Below the pieces are notes generated by a model. The model searched no databases, was not told where the DNA came from, and saw only the letters and a program-made list of their open reading frames with translations. From contig NZ_VSIY01000006.1 of NCBI RefSeq assembly GCF_008086115.1, forward strand, positions 62,001 to 126,000: a stretch of 64,000 nt of DNA, written 5' to 3'. The position numbers and the translations under genes were made by a program. Below, piece by piece: positions 18,907 to 27,916 of the stretch; position 1 is the stretch's first letter, and every line of letters begins with the position of its first letter. Origin of the DNA: Maritimibacter fusiformis (GTDB taxonomy: Bacteria; Pseudomonadota; Alphaproteobacteria; Rhodobacterales; Rhodobacteraceae).

Positions 18907-20776
18907 ACTCGAACTCAATTTCGAAGTCAACGGCAGGACCGTGGCGAAACGGATCAACCCCGGCCTGCGTCTGCTCGACGTGCTGCGCGACGATCTGAAC
19001 ATGACCGGCACCAAGGAAGGCTGCGGCGCGGGGGAATGCGGCACCTGTTCGGTGTTCGTCGACGGCAAGCTGGTGAAATCCTGCCTGATGCCCGCCGCCA
19101 AGGCCGAGGGCACCCGCATCGAGACGGTCGAGGGGCTTGCGCGCCCCGGCGACCTCACCGTCATCCAGCGCGCCTTTTACAAGACCGGGGCGAGCCAGTG
19201 CGGCTACTGCATTCCGGGCATGGTGATGGCCGCGACCTCGGCCCTTCGCGACAACCCGGATGCCGGGCATGAAGAGATCAAGGAACGCATGGGCGGCAAC
19301 ATCTGCCGCTGCACCGGTTATACCAAGATCATCGAGGCGGTCGAACTGGCCCGCGACGTGATCGCGGGGCGGATGAGCCCTGCGGCGCTCGAAGCCGATG
19401 CGGTGGGCGAAAGCTACATCGGCAACAGCGTGCGCCGGATCGACGCGCCGGCCAAGGTGGCGGGTCGCCTGAAATACGCGGGCGACATGATCATGCCCGA
19501 CATGCTGCACATGGCGGTTCTGCGCTCGCCGCACCCGCATGCGGAGATCGTGTCGATGGACACCTCGGCGGCCAGGGCCATGCCGGGGGTCGAATGCGTG
19601 ATTACTTCCGAGGATGTGCCCGGTGTCGATGGTTTCGGCGTCTTCGTTCACGACCAGCCGATCATGGCGCGCGGCAAGGTGCGCTATGTCGGAGAGGCCG
19701 TTGCGGCCGTCGCCGCCACCGACGAGCGCAGCGCCCGGCGCGCGCTGGCCGGGATCAAGGTCACCTACCGCGAACTCCCCGGCTTGTTCGACGCGGCGGA
19801 TGCGCTGGCGCCCGGCGCGCCGGTGCTGCACGACTATGCGCCCGACAACATCGTCAAGCACATCCCGCTGCGCAAGGGCAACATCGAGGCCGGGTTTGCC
19901 GCCGCCGACCTGATCCTCGAGGAAAACTTTTCGACCCAGCAGGTCGAACATGCCTATCTCGAACCCGAGGCGGGCATCGCCTATGTCGATCACGACGACG
20001 TGGTGACGGTGATTTCGCCCAGCCAGAACATCACCCACCACCGCCACATGCTGGCGGCGATCATCGACCGGCCGATCCAGAAGGTGCGCTTCATCATGAG
20101 CCCGGTGGGCGGCGGTTTCGGCGGCAAGGAAGACATGATCTACCAGGGGATGCTGGCGCTTGCCGCGATGCAGACCCACAAGCCGGTGCGGATCGTCTTT
20201 ACCCGCGAGGAATCCATCGTCAGCACCGCCAAGCGGCATCCGTCCCGCTCGAAGGTCCGCATGGGGCTGACGCGCGCCGGGCGGATCACCGCGATGGAGT
20301 TCGACATGCTGTCGGACGGTGGCGCCTACGGCATGTCGTCCGAAGGCGTGATGCGCAAGGCGGCGATCCTGTCCTGCGGTCCCTACGAGATCGACAATCT
20401 CAAGGTCGACACCACGGTGGTCTATACCAACAACACGCCGTCCGGCGCGTTTCGCAGCTTTGGCGGCATGCAGGTCCAGTTCGCGACCGAAAGCATGGTC
20501 GACATGGCCGCCGAGAAACTCGGCCTCGATCCGTTCGAAATTCGCCGGCGCAACATGATGAAGCCCGGATCGCTGACCCATACCCAGCAAAAGCTTGGCA
20601 CCGCCTCGCTCGGCATGGTGCTGGACGCGGCCGAGAAGGGCTCGCGCTGGGAGGCCGGTGCACCGACGGTGCGCGGTGCGACACGCGGCGACACCCACGG
20701 CGCGGGCACCCGCGAACCCTGCAAGCTGGGCGAGCGGTTCGCCGCCGGGCCCGAAACCAAGGAAAGGGTTGCCTGA
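18899..20776 (+). CDS. Molybdenum hydroxylase: [2Fe-2S] subunit fused to N-terminal half of Mo-binding subunit
   Basis: This 625-residue protein joins two parts that are usually separate. Residues 1-160 are the small iron-sulfur subunit with both clusters: C42, C47, C50, C62 (plant type) and C101, C104, C136, C138. Residues ~175-600 are the first half of the molybdopterin-binding large subunit. They carry GGGFGGK (404-410) and the substrate-pocket FRSFGG loop (518-523), as in xanthine dehydrogenase. The protein stops before the second Mo-binding domain, which the next gene encodes. The stop and next start share TGATG. It lacks the AYRCSFR loop of CO dehydrogenase, so it is not CoxL. Confidence 0.85.
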   Translation: MPELELNFEVNGRTVAKRINPGLRLLDVLRDDLNMTGTKEGCGAGECGTCSVFVDGKLVKSCLMPAAKAEGTRIETVEGLARPGDLTVIQRAFYKTGASQCGYCIPGMVMAATSALRDNPDAGHEEIKERMGGNICRCTGYTKIIEAVELARDVIAGRMSPAALEADAVGESYIGNSVRRIDAPAKVAGRLKYAGDMIMPDMLHMAVLRSPHPHAEIVSMDTSAARAMPGVECVITSEDVPGVDGFGVFVHDQPIMARGKVRYVGEAVAAVAATDERSARRALAGIKVTYRELPGLFDAADALAPGAPVLHDYAPDNIVKHIPLRKGNIEAGFAAADLILEENFSTQQVEHAYLEPEAGIAYVDHDDVVTVISPSQNITHHRHMLAAIIDRPIQKVRFIMSPVGGGFGGKEDMIYQGMLALAAMQTHKPVRIVFTREESIVSTAKRHPSRSKVRMGLTRAGRITAMEFDMLSDGGAYGMSSEGVMRKAAILSCGPYEIDNLKVDTTVVYTNNTPSGAFRSFGGMQVQFATESMVDMAAEKLGLDPFEIRRRNMMKPGSLTHTQQKLGTASLGMVLDAAEKGSRWEAGAPTVRGATRGDTHGAGTREPCKLGERFAAGPETKERVA

Positions 20777-21789
20777 TGGAACGCACGGTCAGAGGACGCG
20801 GCGTCGCGGCGTCCTGGTATGGCATCGCACGCACCGCCACGATTGATCGCGCCGGTGCCTGGGCGGAACTCGATGACGGCGGCACCGCCAAGGTCGTGAC
20901 CGGTGTCACCGAGATCGGCGAGGGCATCCTGACGCTGCTGGCCCAGGTCGCGGCGGAAGAGCTTGGCATCCGCCCCGAACAGGTGACGCTGGGCGACAAC
21001 GACACCGCGCGCTCGCCCGAGGCGGCCCATGCCGGAGCGACGCGCCAGACCTACATGGTCGGCAATTCGATTGCGCTTGCCTGCCGCGAAGCCCGCGAGA
21101 AGCTGTTCGCGGAAATCGCCGAATACTGGGATGTCGAGGCCACGCTGTTGCACGCCTTCGACGGTATCCTGCACGCCGAAGGCACCAACAAGTCGATGAC
21201 GATGGCCGAGGCCGTCGCGATCTGCAAGGGGCGCGGCGTGGTGCCGGTCGGGTCGGGCAGCTTCACCGCCCACGGCACCGGGCTTGACCCGGTCGACGGG
21301 TCGGGCGCGCCCTGGCAGGTCTATGTCTTCGGCACGCAGGTCGCCGAGGTCGAGGTCGATACCGTGACCGGCGAGGTGCAGGTGCTGGGCATCTGGGCTG
21401 CGCATGACGTGGGCCGGGCGATCAACCCGCGCGGCATCGAGGGCCAGATCGAAGGCGCCATCGTTCAGGGCCTGGGTCAGGCGCTGATGGAGGATTACCA
21501 GACAGTCGAGGGCCACACCACGACCCACGGTTTTGCGAAATACATCCTGCCGACCGCGCTCGACGTGCCCGAGATCACCTCGTTCCTCGTCGAGGACCGC
21601 GATCCGCTCAGCCCGCTGGGCGCCAAGGGCATCGGCGAGCCTGCGCTGGTTCCGACCGCGCCCGCGATCATGAACGCGATCTATGACGCCATCGGCGTGC
21701 GCATCACCTCGCTGCCGGCGACGCCGGAGAAGATCCTGCAAGGCCTGAAGGAAAAGCGGCGCCGCAACGAGGGGATCGCGGCTGAGTGA
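20776..21789 (+). CDS. Molybdenum hydroxylase: C-terminal half of Mo-binding subunit
   Basis: This 337-residue protein starts exactly where the second molybdopterin-binding domain of XdhB/CoxL-type large subunits begins (RGRGVAASWYG). It continues with TEIGEGILTLLAQVAAEELG (45-64). The catalytic base region KGIGEPALVPTAPAI has the expected glutamate at E288. It must pair with the preceding fusion protein to make an active site. The arrangement parallels Eubacterium barkeri nicotinate dehydrogenase, whose large subunit is split into NdhL and NdhM, but here NdhL is fused to the Fe-S subunit. No Mo-cofactor insertion gene of the XdhC/CoxF type is in the cluster. Confidence 0.85.
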   Translation: MERTVRGRGVAASWYGIARTATIDRAGAWAELDDGGTAKVVTGVTEIGEGILTLLAQVAAEELGIRPEQVTLGDNDTARSPEAAHAGATRQTYMVGNSIALACREAREKLFAEIAEYWDVEATLLHAFDGILHAEGTNKSMTMAEAVAICKGRGVVPVGSGSFTAHGTGLDPVDGSGAPWQVYVFGTQVAEVEVDTVTGEVQVLGIWAAHDVGRAINPRGIEGQIEGAIVQGLGQALMEDYQTVEGHTTTHGFAKYILPTALDVPEITSFLVEDRDPLSPLGAKGIGEPALVPTAPAIMNAIYDAIGVRITSLPATPEKILQGLKEKRRRNEGIAAE

Positions 21790-21868
21790 CGTTGAGCCTG
21801 CCAAGGCGCCCCGCCACGGCGGAACAAGTGTGAAGACCACCAGGGAGAACACGACGTTGGAGACTTCT

Positions 21869-22789
21869 ATGTATAGCGCGATGCGCGTCGGCATCGTTCA
21901 TTTCAAGGCCTTTCCGGGTATCGAGACCGGCGCGGGTCCGATTGTCGAGACGCTCGAGAAGATCTGCGCCGACGAGTTCTGGACCGCGGTCGAGGTCGGC
22001 TGGATGAAGGATTACCGGGTGCGCAACACGGCCCGCCATATCCTTGACCAGAGCCATCTGTCGGTCGCCTATGCCACGCAGCCCAAGATGCTGAGCAACA
22101 AGTTCAACCTCAACCACTTCGACGCCGGCGAGCGCGCCAAGGCGGTCGACGCGGTGAAAAGCTCGGTCGACGAAGCGCGCCAGCTCGGCGCCGAGGTGGT
22201 GCGGCTGATCGCGGGGAAAGATCCGGGCGATGCCAAGCGCGAAGAGGCCAAGAAGCTGCTGACCGACTCGCTGCACCAGATCCTCGATCACGCGAACGAG
22301 GAAAAGGACGGGCTGGCGCTCACGCTCAAGATCTTCGACCGTGCGATCGACAAGAAGAACCTGATCGGTCCGGTTGGCGATGCGCTGGACATCGCCCGCG
22401 CGATCCGCCCGGACTATCCGAACTTCGGGCTTCTGACCGACCTCAGCCACTTCCCGCTGCTCGACGAGACCCCCGAGGAAAGCATCCCGCTGCTGGCGGA
22501 GTTCCTTGACGCGGTCCATCTCGGAAACTGCGTGTTCCGCGACAAGTCGCACCCGGCCTATGGCGATATCCAGCCGCGCTTCGGGATTCCCGGCGGCGAG
22601 ACCGATACCGCCGAAGTGGTGACGTTCTTTCGTGAACTGACCAAGAGCGGGTTTTTCGACAAGCCCGTGCGCCCGATCGTGAGTGCCGAAGTGCGCCCGG
22701 TTCTGGCCGGCGAGGTCTCGGAGATCATTCTGGCGAACGCCAAGCGCGTGATCCGCGATGCCTGGGCCCTGTCGCAGCGCCCCGAGTAG
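21869..22789 (+). CDS. Sugar phosphate isomerase/epimerase-like TIM-barrel protein
   Basis: This 306-residue protein resembles the xylose isomerase-like TIM-barrel family (AP endonuclease 2 fold; includes IolE, IolI and related epimerases). Likely metal ligands occur in FGLLTDLSHFP, AVHLGNCVF and IVSAEVRP, at the ends of the late barrel strands. It probably isomerises or epimerises a keto-sugar or cyclitol intermediate. ATG 21869 follows TTGGAGA by 7 bp; the GTG at 21830 in the same frame lacks such a site. It sits between the molybdenum hydroxylase and the TctCBA transporter. Confidence 0.72.
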   Translation: MYSAMRVGIVHFKAFPGIETGAGPIVETLEKICADEFWTAVEVGWMKDYRVRNTARHILDQSHLSVAYATQPKMLSNKFNLNHFDAGERAKAVDAVKSSVDEARQLGAEVVRLIAGKDPGDAKREEAKKLLTDSLHQILDHANEEKDGLALTLKIFDRAIDKKNLIGPVGDALDIARAIRPDYPNFGLLTDLSHFPLLDETPEESIPLLAEFLDAVHLGNCVFRDKSHPAYGDIQPRFGIPGGETDTAEVVTFFRELTKSGFFDKPVRPIVSAEVRPVLAGEVSEIILANAKRVIRDAWALSQRPE

Positions 22790-22896
22790 GAGGAAACCCG
22801 GACGCGACACCAGGAAAACAACAACAGAGCCACGGTGAAGTGGCCATGAACCAACAACTTGAACACATGACAATGTTTCAAAAGGGAGCGAGAATA

Positions 22897-23859
22897 ATGC
22901 CTGTAAAACTGAAAACAGCCCTGATCGGGGCAGTTGCGGCGACCGCCATTGCAACCAGCGCCAGCGCGCAGGAGTTTCCGACCAAGCCGGTCGAGATGAC
23001 GATCCTGTTCGGCAGCACGGCGCAGACCATCGGCCAGTTGCTGGCCGATCTGATGTCCAAGAACCTGCCCGAACCTGTCGTGCCGGTGATGCGCTCGGGC
23101 GGCGGCGGCTCGGTCGGGTATCAATACGTGCATTCGATGGACGCCGACGGCTACAACATCGTGTGGAATTCGAACTCGATCAGCACCAGCTTCCACAGCG
23201 GCAAGATCGATTTCGACTACACCGCCTTCACGCCGATCGCCAAGATCAGCACCGAGGTGCCCGCCATCGCGGTGCGTGCCGACTCCGGTTGGGAGACCAT
23301 CGGCGACATGGCCGCGGACCTGCTGGCCTCCGGCGAGAAGCTCAAGATCGGGGCCTCGGGCGACGGCTCGTTCACCCACCTCACCACCGAGGCGCTGCTG
23401 GCGGCGGTCGGTCTTTCCGACCAGGCCATCAACGTGCCCTATGACCAGGGCCGCGCGCCTGTGGAACTGCTGGCCGGGCGTCTCGACGCGGCGGTGCAGT
23501 GGCCGGGCCAGTTCATCTCGCACCACGAGGCGGGCACCCTGCGTATCCTGTGCCTGACCAGCGCCGAGCGGGTGCCGGCGATGCCCGACATCCCGACCTG
23601 CGCCGAGAGCGGTGCCGAGGGGATCGACATCGAGATGTGGCGCGGTCTGGCGGCGCCGGCCGGCACCCCGGATGACGTGATCATGGTGCTGCAGGACGCT
23701 GCCGAGAAGGCCGTGGCCAGCGCCGAATTCCAGGAGGCATCGGAAACCCTGGGGTTCGTCCCCGATTTCGAGGACCACGCGGCGTTCGGCGAGCTGATTG
23801 CGCGTGATGACGCGATCATCGGCAAGCTGATGGCCGACCTTGGCCTGAAAGCGCAATAA
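22897..23859 (+). CDS. tctC: Tripartite tricarboxylate transporter binding protein (TctC family)
   Basis: This 320-residue periplasmic binding protein has a signal peptide (cleavage near SASA-QE, residue 24). The family start FPTKPVEMTILFGSTAQT is present, as is the RSGGGGSVGYQYVHSMDADGYNI segment of Bug/TctC proteins, which bind carboxylates through the two beta-strand loops. AGGGAGCGAG lies 9 bp before ATG 22897. It delivers substrate to TctA/TctB encoded next, so the cluster's growth substrate is probably an organic acid or other carboxylated compound. Confidence 0.88.
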   Translation: MPVKLKTALIGAVAATAIATSASAQEFPTKPVEMTILFGSTAQTIGQLLADLMSKNLPEPVVPVMRSGGGGSVGYQYVHSMDADGYNIVWNSNSISTSFHSGKIDFDYTAFTPIAKISTEVPAIAVRADSGWETIGDMAADLLASGEKLKIGASGDGSFTHLTTEALLAAVGLSDQAINVPYDQGRAPVELLAGRLDAAVQWPGQFISHHEAGTLRILCLTSAERVPAMPDIPTCAESGAEGIDIEMWRGLAAPAGTPDDVIMVLQDAAEKAVASAEFQEASETLGFVPDFEDHAAFGELIARDDAIIGKLMADLGLKAQ

Positions 23860-23863
23860 GACC

Positions 23864-24388
23864 ATGGAGACCCCGGGGCATTCCAACCGCCGCGACCTGG
23901 CAACCGGCGCGAGTCTGTTCGTTCTGTCGGTTGTCTGGGTCGTGATCGTCTACGTCACTGTCCCCACGGGCTCCGGTGTCGGGCCCCGGGCTTTCCCGCT
24001 TGTTCTCGGGCTTGTGCTGATGGCACTTTCGGCCATCCTCGTGGGCGCGAGCCTTGGCAATCGCCGCCGGGAGGCAGAGCCTGTCCCCGCGGCGCGCGCA
24101 GACGCCAACGGACCTGAAAGAAAAGCCGCGCGGACCGCGCTGCGGCTGCGTCTTCAGGTTCTCGTGACGGTCTGCGCAACCATCGCGATCTACGGATACC
24201 TGATGCAGAAACTGGGCTTTGTCGTCGCGACCTTTCCGACCGTCGTGACGCTCCTGCTGATCCTGAAGGAGCGCAGGATCCTGGTTCTGCTCGGCATGGG
24301 GCTGGGGATCACGTTTGGCTGCTGGCTGGTCTTCGGCAAGGTGCTCGGGGCCTACATGCCAGGCGGCACCTGGATTTCATTGTTTTGA
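23864..24388 (+). CDS. tctB: Tripartite tricarboxylate transporter small membrane subunit (TctB)
   Basis: This 174-residue protein has about four membrane segments (near 15-32, 42-60, 98-118 and 125-160), the normal size and topology of TctB. It stabilises the large TctA subunit. A conserved SGVGPRAFPLVLG stretch is at 37-49. It begins 4 bp after the tctC stop. A charged, proline-containing loop (70-90) is less conserved. Confidence 0.85.
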   Translation: METPGHSNRRDLATGASLFVLSVVWVVIVYVTVPTGSGVGPRAFPLVLGLVLMALSAILVGASLGNRRREAEPVPAARADANGPERKAARTALRLRLQVLVTVCATIAIYGYLMQKLGFVVATFPTVVTLLLILKERRILVLLGMGLGITFGCWLVFGKVLGAYMPGGTWISLF

Positions 24389-24425
24389 GGACCGGCGCGA
24401 TCACACCGACAGGGGACGACACCAG

Positions 24426-25955
24426 ATGGATTTACTGATTGCCGCCTTGCAGGTCACCGTCTCGCCGGTGACGCTGATCGCGATCTTTTCGGGCTGCCTG
24501 CTCGGGGTCATTTTCGGTGCGATCCCGGGCCTGACCTTTACCGTGGCGATGGCGCTGGTCGTGCCGATGTCCTTCGCGCTCGACGCCGCTCCGGCTATCG
24601 GATTGCTGCTCGGCACCTATATCGGCGGCATGACGGGCGGTTCGGTGTCCGCGATCCTTTTGGGCATTCCGGGCACCCCTTCGGCGGCGGCAACCGTGCT
24701 CGACGGCTATCCACTTACCCGCCACGGCAAGGCATCGCTGGCGCTGGGGACGGCGGTGGTCGCGTCGGCCTTCGGTGGTTTCGTCAGCCTGATCATCATG
24801 ATGTTCTCGGTCGATTTCGTGGCCGGTCTCGCGATGCGGTTCGGCCCTGCCGAAACCTTCGGGCTGCTGATCTTCGGCCTGTCGACGATCTGCGGCCTGT
24901 CCGCCGGCTCCATCGTCAAGGGGCTGATCGGTGCGATCATCGGCCTGATGGTGATGACCATCGGCGTTGACGAGATGAGCGGCATGCAGCGGCTGACCTT
25001 CGGCACCATCACCTTGCAGCAGGGCATCAACATCCTGGTCGCGATGATCGCCCTGTTCGCGGTGCCGCATGTGATCGACGCCTTCGTTCAACACTACCGC
25101 TCCGACCGGGAACTCAACGAGCTGGCGGATGTGCGTGCCGAACTGCCGTCGATCCGCGACCTCGCCAGGAACTTCTGGCTGATGTTGCGCTGCTCGCTGA
25201 TCGGCACCGGCGTCGGCGCGATTCCGGGCACCGGCGGCCCGATTGCCGCGTTTCTCGCCTATGCCCATGCCAAGAAGACATCCAAGACCCCCGAGAAGTT
25301 TGGCCAAGGTGCGATGGAAGGCGTCGTGGCGCCCGAGACCGCCAACAACGCGGTGACAGGGGGCGCGATGATCCCGCTTCTGTCGCTCGGCATTCCCGGC
25401 GACCCGGCCACCGCGATCCTGCTGTCGGGGCTGTTGATCCACGGGCTGATCCCCGGCCCGATGCTGTTTTTGGAGCATTCGCTGGAAATCTACGAGATCT
25501 ACCTGGCCATCGTGGCGGCCTATGCGTTTGTCGTGGCGATCCAGCTTCTCGGTATCCGCTTTTTCGTGCAACTGCTGCGGGTGCCGGCGCATCTCCTGGC
25601 GGTGGGGATCGTGATCATGTGCGGCTACGGGGCCTTCACCATCCGCAACTCGGTGTTCGACGTGGTTGCCGCGGCCGTGCTTGGCGCGATGGCCTACGGG
25701 TTGAACCGGGCCAGGATACCACTGACGCCGATCATTCTCGGCCTCGTGCTCGGCCCGTCGATCGAGCGCGAGTTCCGAACCGCGATGATCCTGTCCGAGG
25801 GCAGGCTCGACATCTTCTACACCTCTGTGCCCGCAGCCGGATTCCTGCTGGTCGCGTTCCTCATCGTCGGCATCCAGTTGTTCAAATCCGTCCGCGCCTA
25901 TTTCGCCAAATCCAGTCCGAAGGTTAAGTCCGATGCATCAACCCAGTCCAATTAA
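24426..25955 (+). CDS. tctA: Tripartite tricarboxylate transporter large membrane subunit (TctA)
   Basis: This 509-residue protein has about eleven to twelve membrane segments and family hallmarks GAIPGLTFTVAMAL (~31), LGIPGTPSAAATVLDGYPL (~79) and IPGTGGPIAAFLAYAHAKKTSKTPEKFGQG (~262). It forms the translocation path of an H+- or Na+-driven solute importer. Its 3' end overlaps the start of the ThDP enzyme gene by 23 bp, an unusually long coupling that ties uptake to catabolism. Confidence 0.9.
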   Translation: MDLLIAALQVTVSPVTLIAIFSGCLLGVIFGAIPGLTFTVAMALVVPMSFALDAAPAIGLLLGTYIGGMTGGSVSAILLGIPGTPSAAATVLDGYPLTRHGKASLALGTAVVASAFGGFVSLIIMMFSVDFVAGLAMRFGPAETFGLLIFGLSTICGLSAGSIVKGLIGAIIGLMVMTIGVDEMSGMQRLTFGTITLQQGINILVAMIALFAVPHVIDAFVQHYRSDRELNELADVRAELPSIRDLARNFWLMLRCSLIGTGVGAIPGTGGPIAAFLAYAHAKKTSKTPEKFGQGAMEGVVAPETANNAVTGGAMIPLLSLGIPGDPATAILLSGLLIHGLIPGPMLFLEHSLEIYEIYLAIVAAYAFVVAIQLLGIRFFVQLLRVPAHLLAVGIVIMCGYGAFTIRNSVFDVVAAAVLGAMAYGLNRARIPLTPIILGLVLGPSIEREFRTAMILSEGRLDIFYTSVPAAGFLLVAFLIVGIQLFKSVRAYFAKSSPKVKSDASTQSN

Positions 25956-27825
25956 GCCCGCAGACACGCCCCTGGCCCGAGAGATCCGCGCGCGGGCGAA
26001 AGCCATCGCATCGGCGGGCGGCCTGTCTGACGCGCTTGCCAGCGGCGCGCTGCCGACGATCGTGGACCTGACCCTGTCCGAGGCGCTGGTGGTCGGCCTG
26101 CTGAAACAGGAGGTGCGGTGCTATTACGCGATCTTCGGGCATGGCTCGACCGATCTGGGCGAAATCCTTCGCATCTATACCGAAGAAGGCGTCACCCGTG
26201 TCGTGAACTGCCGCAACGAGGTTGAAATGGCCCATGCCGCGACCGCGCATGCCTGGGTCTATGGCGAGACCCCGGCGGTGGTAACCTCGATCGGTCCCGG
26301 CGGGTTGCAGGCGATGGCGGGGTCGCTGGCGGCGGCGTCCAACGGCATCGGCGTCTATCACATCTACGGCGACGAGACGACGCGCGGCGAAGGCTACAAC
26401 ATGCAGCAGGTGCCCAAACCGGCGCAGGGGCTGTTCGGTCAGATGGCGGCGCTGATGGGGCAATCCTATACGCTGCACACACCCGAGGCGCTGCGCGAAT
26501 GCCTGCGTCGGGGCACCGCCTGCGTGCATCACCCCTACAAGGCCGGTCCGTTCTTCGTGCTTCTGCCGATCAACACCCAGCCGGCGCGGGTGCGGGTCAA
26601 CCTTGCCACCCTGCCGCAGAAAACCCGCATTCCGCCGATGGCGCCGGCGCATGACGATGCCTTTGCCGAGGCGGTCGCGGTTCTGGCGAAGTCCGAGCGC
26701 CCGGTCATCAAGGCGGGCGGCGGCACCCGAAGCGCCGCCGACATGGTGCGGCGTCTGGCCGAACATATCGGCGCGCCGGTGGTCCTGTCGCCGGGATCGA
26801 CTGGCGTGCTGCCGGATGCCCACCCGCAGAACATGCACGTGGGCGGCTCGAAGGGGTCGATCAGCGGCAACTATGCGATGGGCGAGGCCGACCTGGTCGT
26901 GATGATCGGATCGCGCGGCGTGTGCCAAGCGGATTGCTCGGGCATCGGCTATCCCAAGGCGAAGGCGGTGATCAACATCAACGGCGATTTCAACGATCTG
27001 GCGCATTATGCCAACACCACCTGCCTGCCGGGCGACATCGCGGCGGTGATCGCCGGTCTGATCGAAGCGGCGCCTGCAGGGGATCGCGGCGCGTGGCTGA
27101 AGGCCTGCGAGGACAAGAAGGCCGAGTGGACCGCGTTCAAGGCAGTGCGGATCAACGCCGCCCCGTTCGAGGACGCCGTGTGGGGGCGTCCGGTGCTGGG
27201 CCAACCCGCCGCGATCCATACCGTCGCGGCCTTCGCCAAGGAAAAGGACGCGGTCAAGTTCTTTGACGCGGGCGACGTTCAGGCCAACGGCTTCCAGATC
27301 GTCGAGGACGACGCGCCGGGTCAGACCGTCACCGAGACGGGGGCGTCCTACATGGGCTTCGCGGTCTCGGCGCTCTTGGGGGCGGCGGGCGTCGATGCGC
27401 CGAAATACGGCATCGCCTTTACCGGCGACGGGTCGTTCATGATGAACCCGCAGGTGCTGATCGACGCGGTCGAGCATGGCGTGCGCGGCATCATCGCGCT
27501 GTTCGACAACCGCCGGATGGCGGCGATTTCCGGCCTGCAGGCAGCGCAATACGGCGAGGAGTTCCGCACCAACGACGGGGTCGCGGTCGACTACGTCGCG
27601 CTGGCGGGCGCGGTCTCGGGGGTCAAGGCGCTGCATGCCGGGTTCGACGCCGAAAGCCTGCGCGCCGCGCTGGAGCAGGCCTACGCGCATGACGGGCTTT
27701 CGCTCGTGCACATCGCGGTGCATGACGGGCCCGAGGAGACCGCCGGAATGGGGGCCTATGGCAGCTGGAATGTCGGCAACTGGGTCGACGATGTGCAGGC
27801 GCGCTATGTCGAACAGATGATCTGA
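25933..27825 (+). CDS. Thiamine diphosphate-dependent enzyme, IolD-like
   Basis: This 630-residue enzyme has the three ThDP-enzyme domains. The N-terminal part carries IFGHGSTDLGEIL and the cofactor-activating glutamate in RNEVEMAHAA. The cofactor motif GDGSFMMNP...ALFDNRRM (about 497-531) ends in DN rather than NN, as in IolD. The closest family known to me is IolD, which opens the ring of a cyclohexane-trione in inositol breakdown, followed by acetolactate synthase-like lyases. It may cleave a diketone or 2-keto acid here. The gene begins inside tctA. The exact reaction is not known. Confidence 0.75.
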   Translation: MHQPSPIKPADTPLAREIRARAKAIASAGGLSDALASGALPTIVDLTLSEALVVGLLKQEVRCYYAIFGHGSTDLGEILRIYTEEGVTRVVNCRNEVEMAHAATAHAWVYGETPAVVTSIGPGGLQAMAGSLAAASNGIGVYHIYGDETTRGEGYNMQQVPKPAQGLFGQMAALMGQSYTLHTPEALRECLRRGTACVHHPYKAGPFFVLLPINTQPARVRVNLATLPQKTRIPPMAPAHDDAFAEAVAVLAKSERPVIKAGGGTRSAADMVRRLAEHIGAPVVLSPGSTGVLPDAHPQNMHVGGSKGSISGNYAMGEADLVVMIGSRGVCQADCSGIGYPKAKAVININGDFNDLAHYANTTCLPGDIAAVIAGLIEAAPAGDRGAWLKACEDKKAEWTAFKAVRINAAPFEDAVWGRPVLGQPAAIHTVAAFAKEKDAVKFFDAGDVQANGFQIVEDDAPGQTVTETGASYMGFAVSALLGAAGVDAPKYGIAFTGDGSFMMNPQVLIDAVEHGVRGIIALFDNRRMAAISGLQAAQYGEEFRTNDGVAVDYVALAGAVSGVKALHAGFDAESLRAALEQAYAHDGLSLVHIAVHDGPEETAGMGAYGSWNVGNWVDDVQARYVEQMI

Positions 27826-27916
27826 CCCCGGAGCCGAAAACCGAAATTCATCAAGGGTGTGCCGAGGCGAACTTGCTAATCAAGTCCATCTCGGAACACC
27901 TCAGGAGGATCGAGAA

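Noticed and set aside
18728..20698. A long minus-strand open frame (over 650 codons) opposite the molybdenum hydroxylase genes
   Set aside because: It is a shadow of high-GC codon bias: no family motifs, low-complexity His/Arg/Gly-rich translation, no ribosome-binding site, and the plus strand encodes clear protein domains.
20740..20800. Frameshift or nonsense mutation breaking a single Mo-binding subunit
   Set aside because: Both halves have complete domains and active-site residues, and the second starts with ATG exactly at the domain border with a TGATG junction. A real split is more likely, though reads should be checked.
18899..21789. Aerobic CO dehydrogenase (CoxSL)
   Set aside because: The CoxL active-site loop AYRCSFR is missing; the matching position reads GAFRSFGG as in xanthine dehydrogenase-type enzymes.
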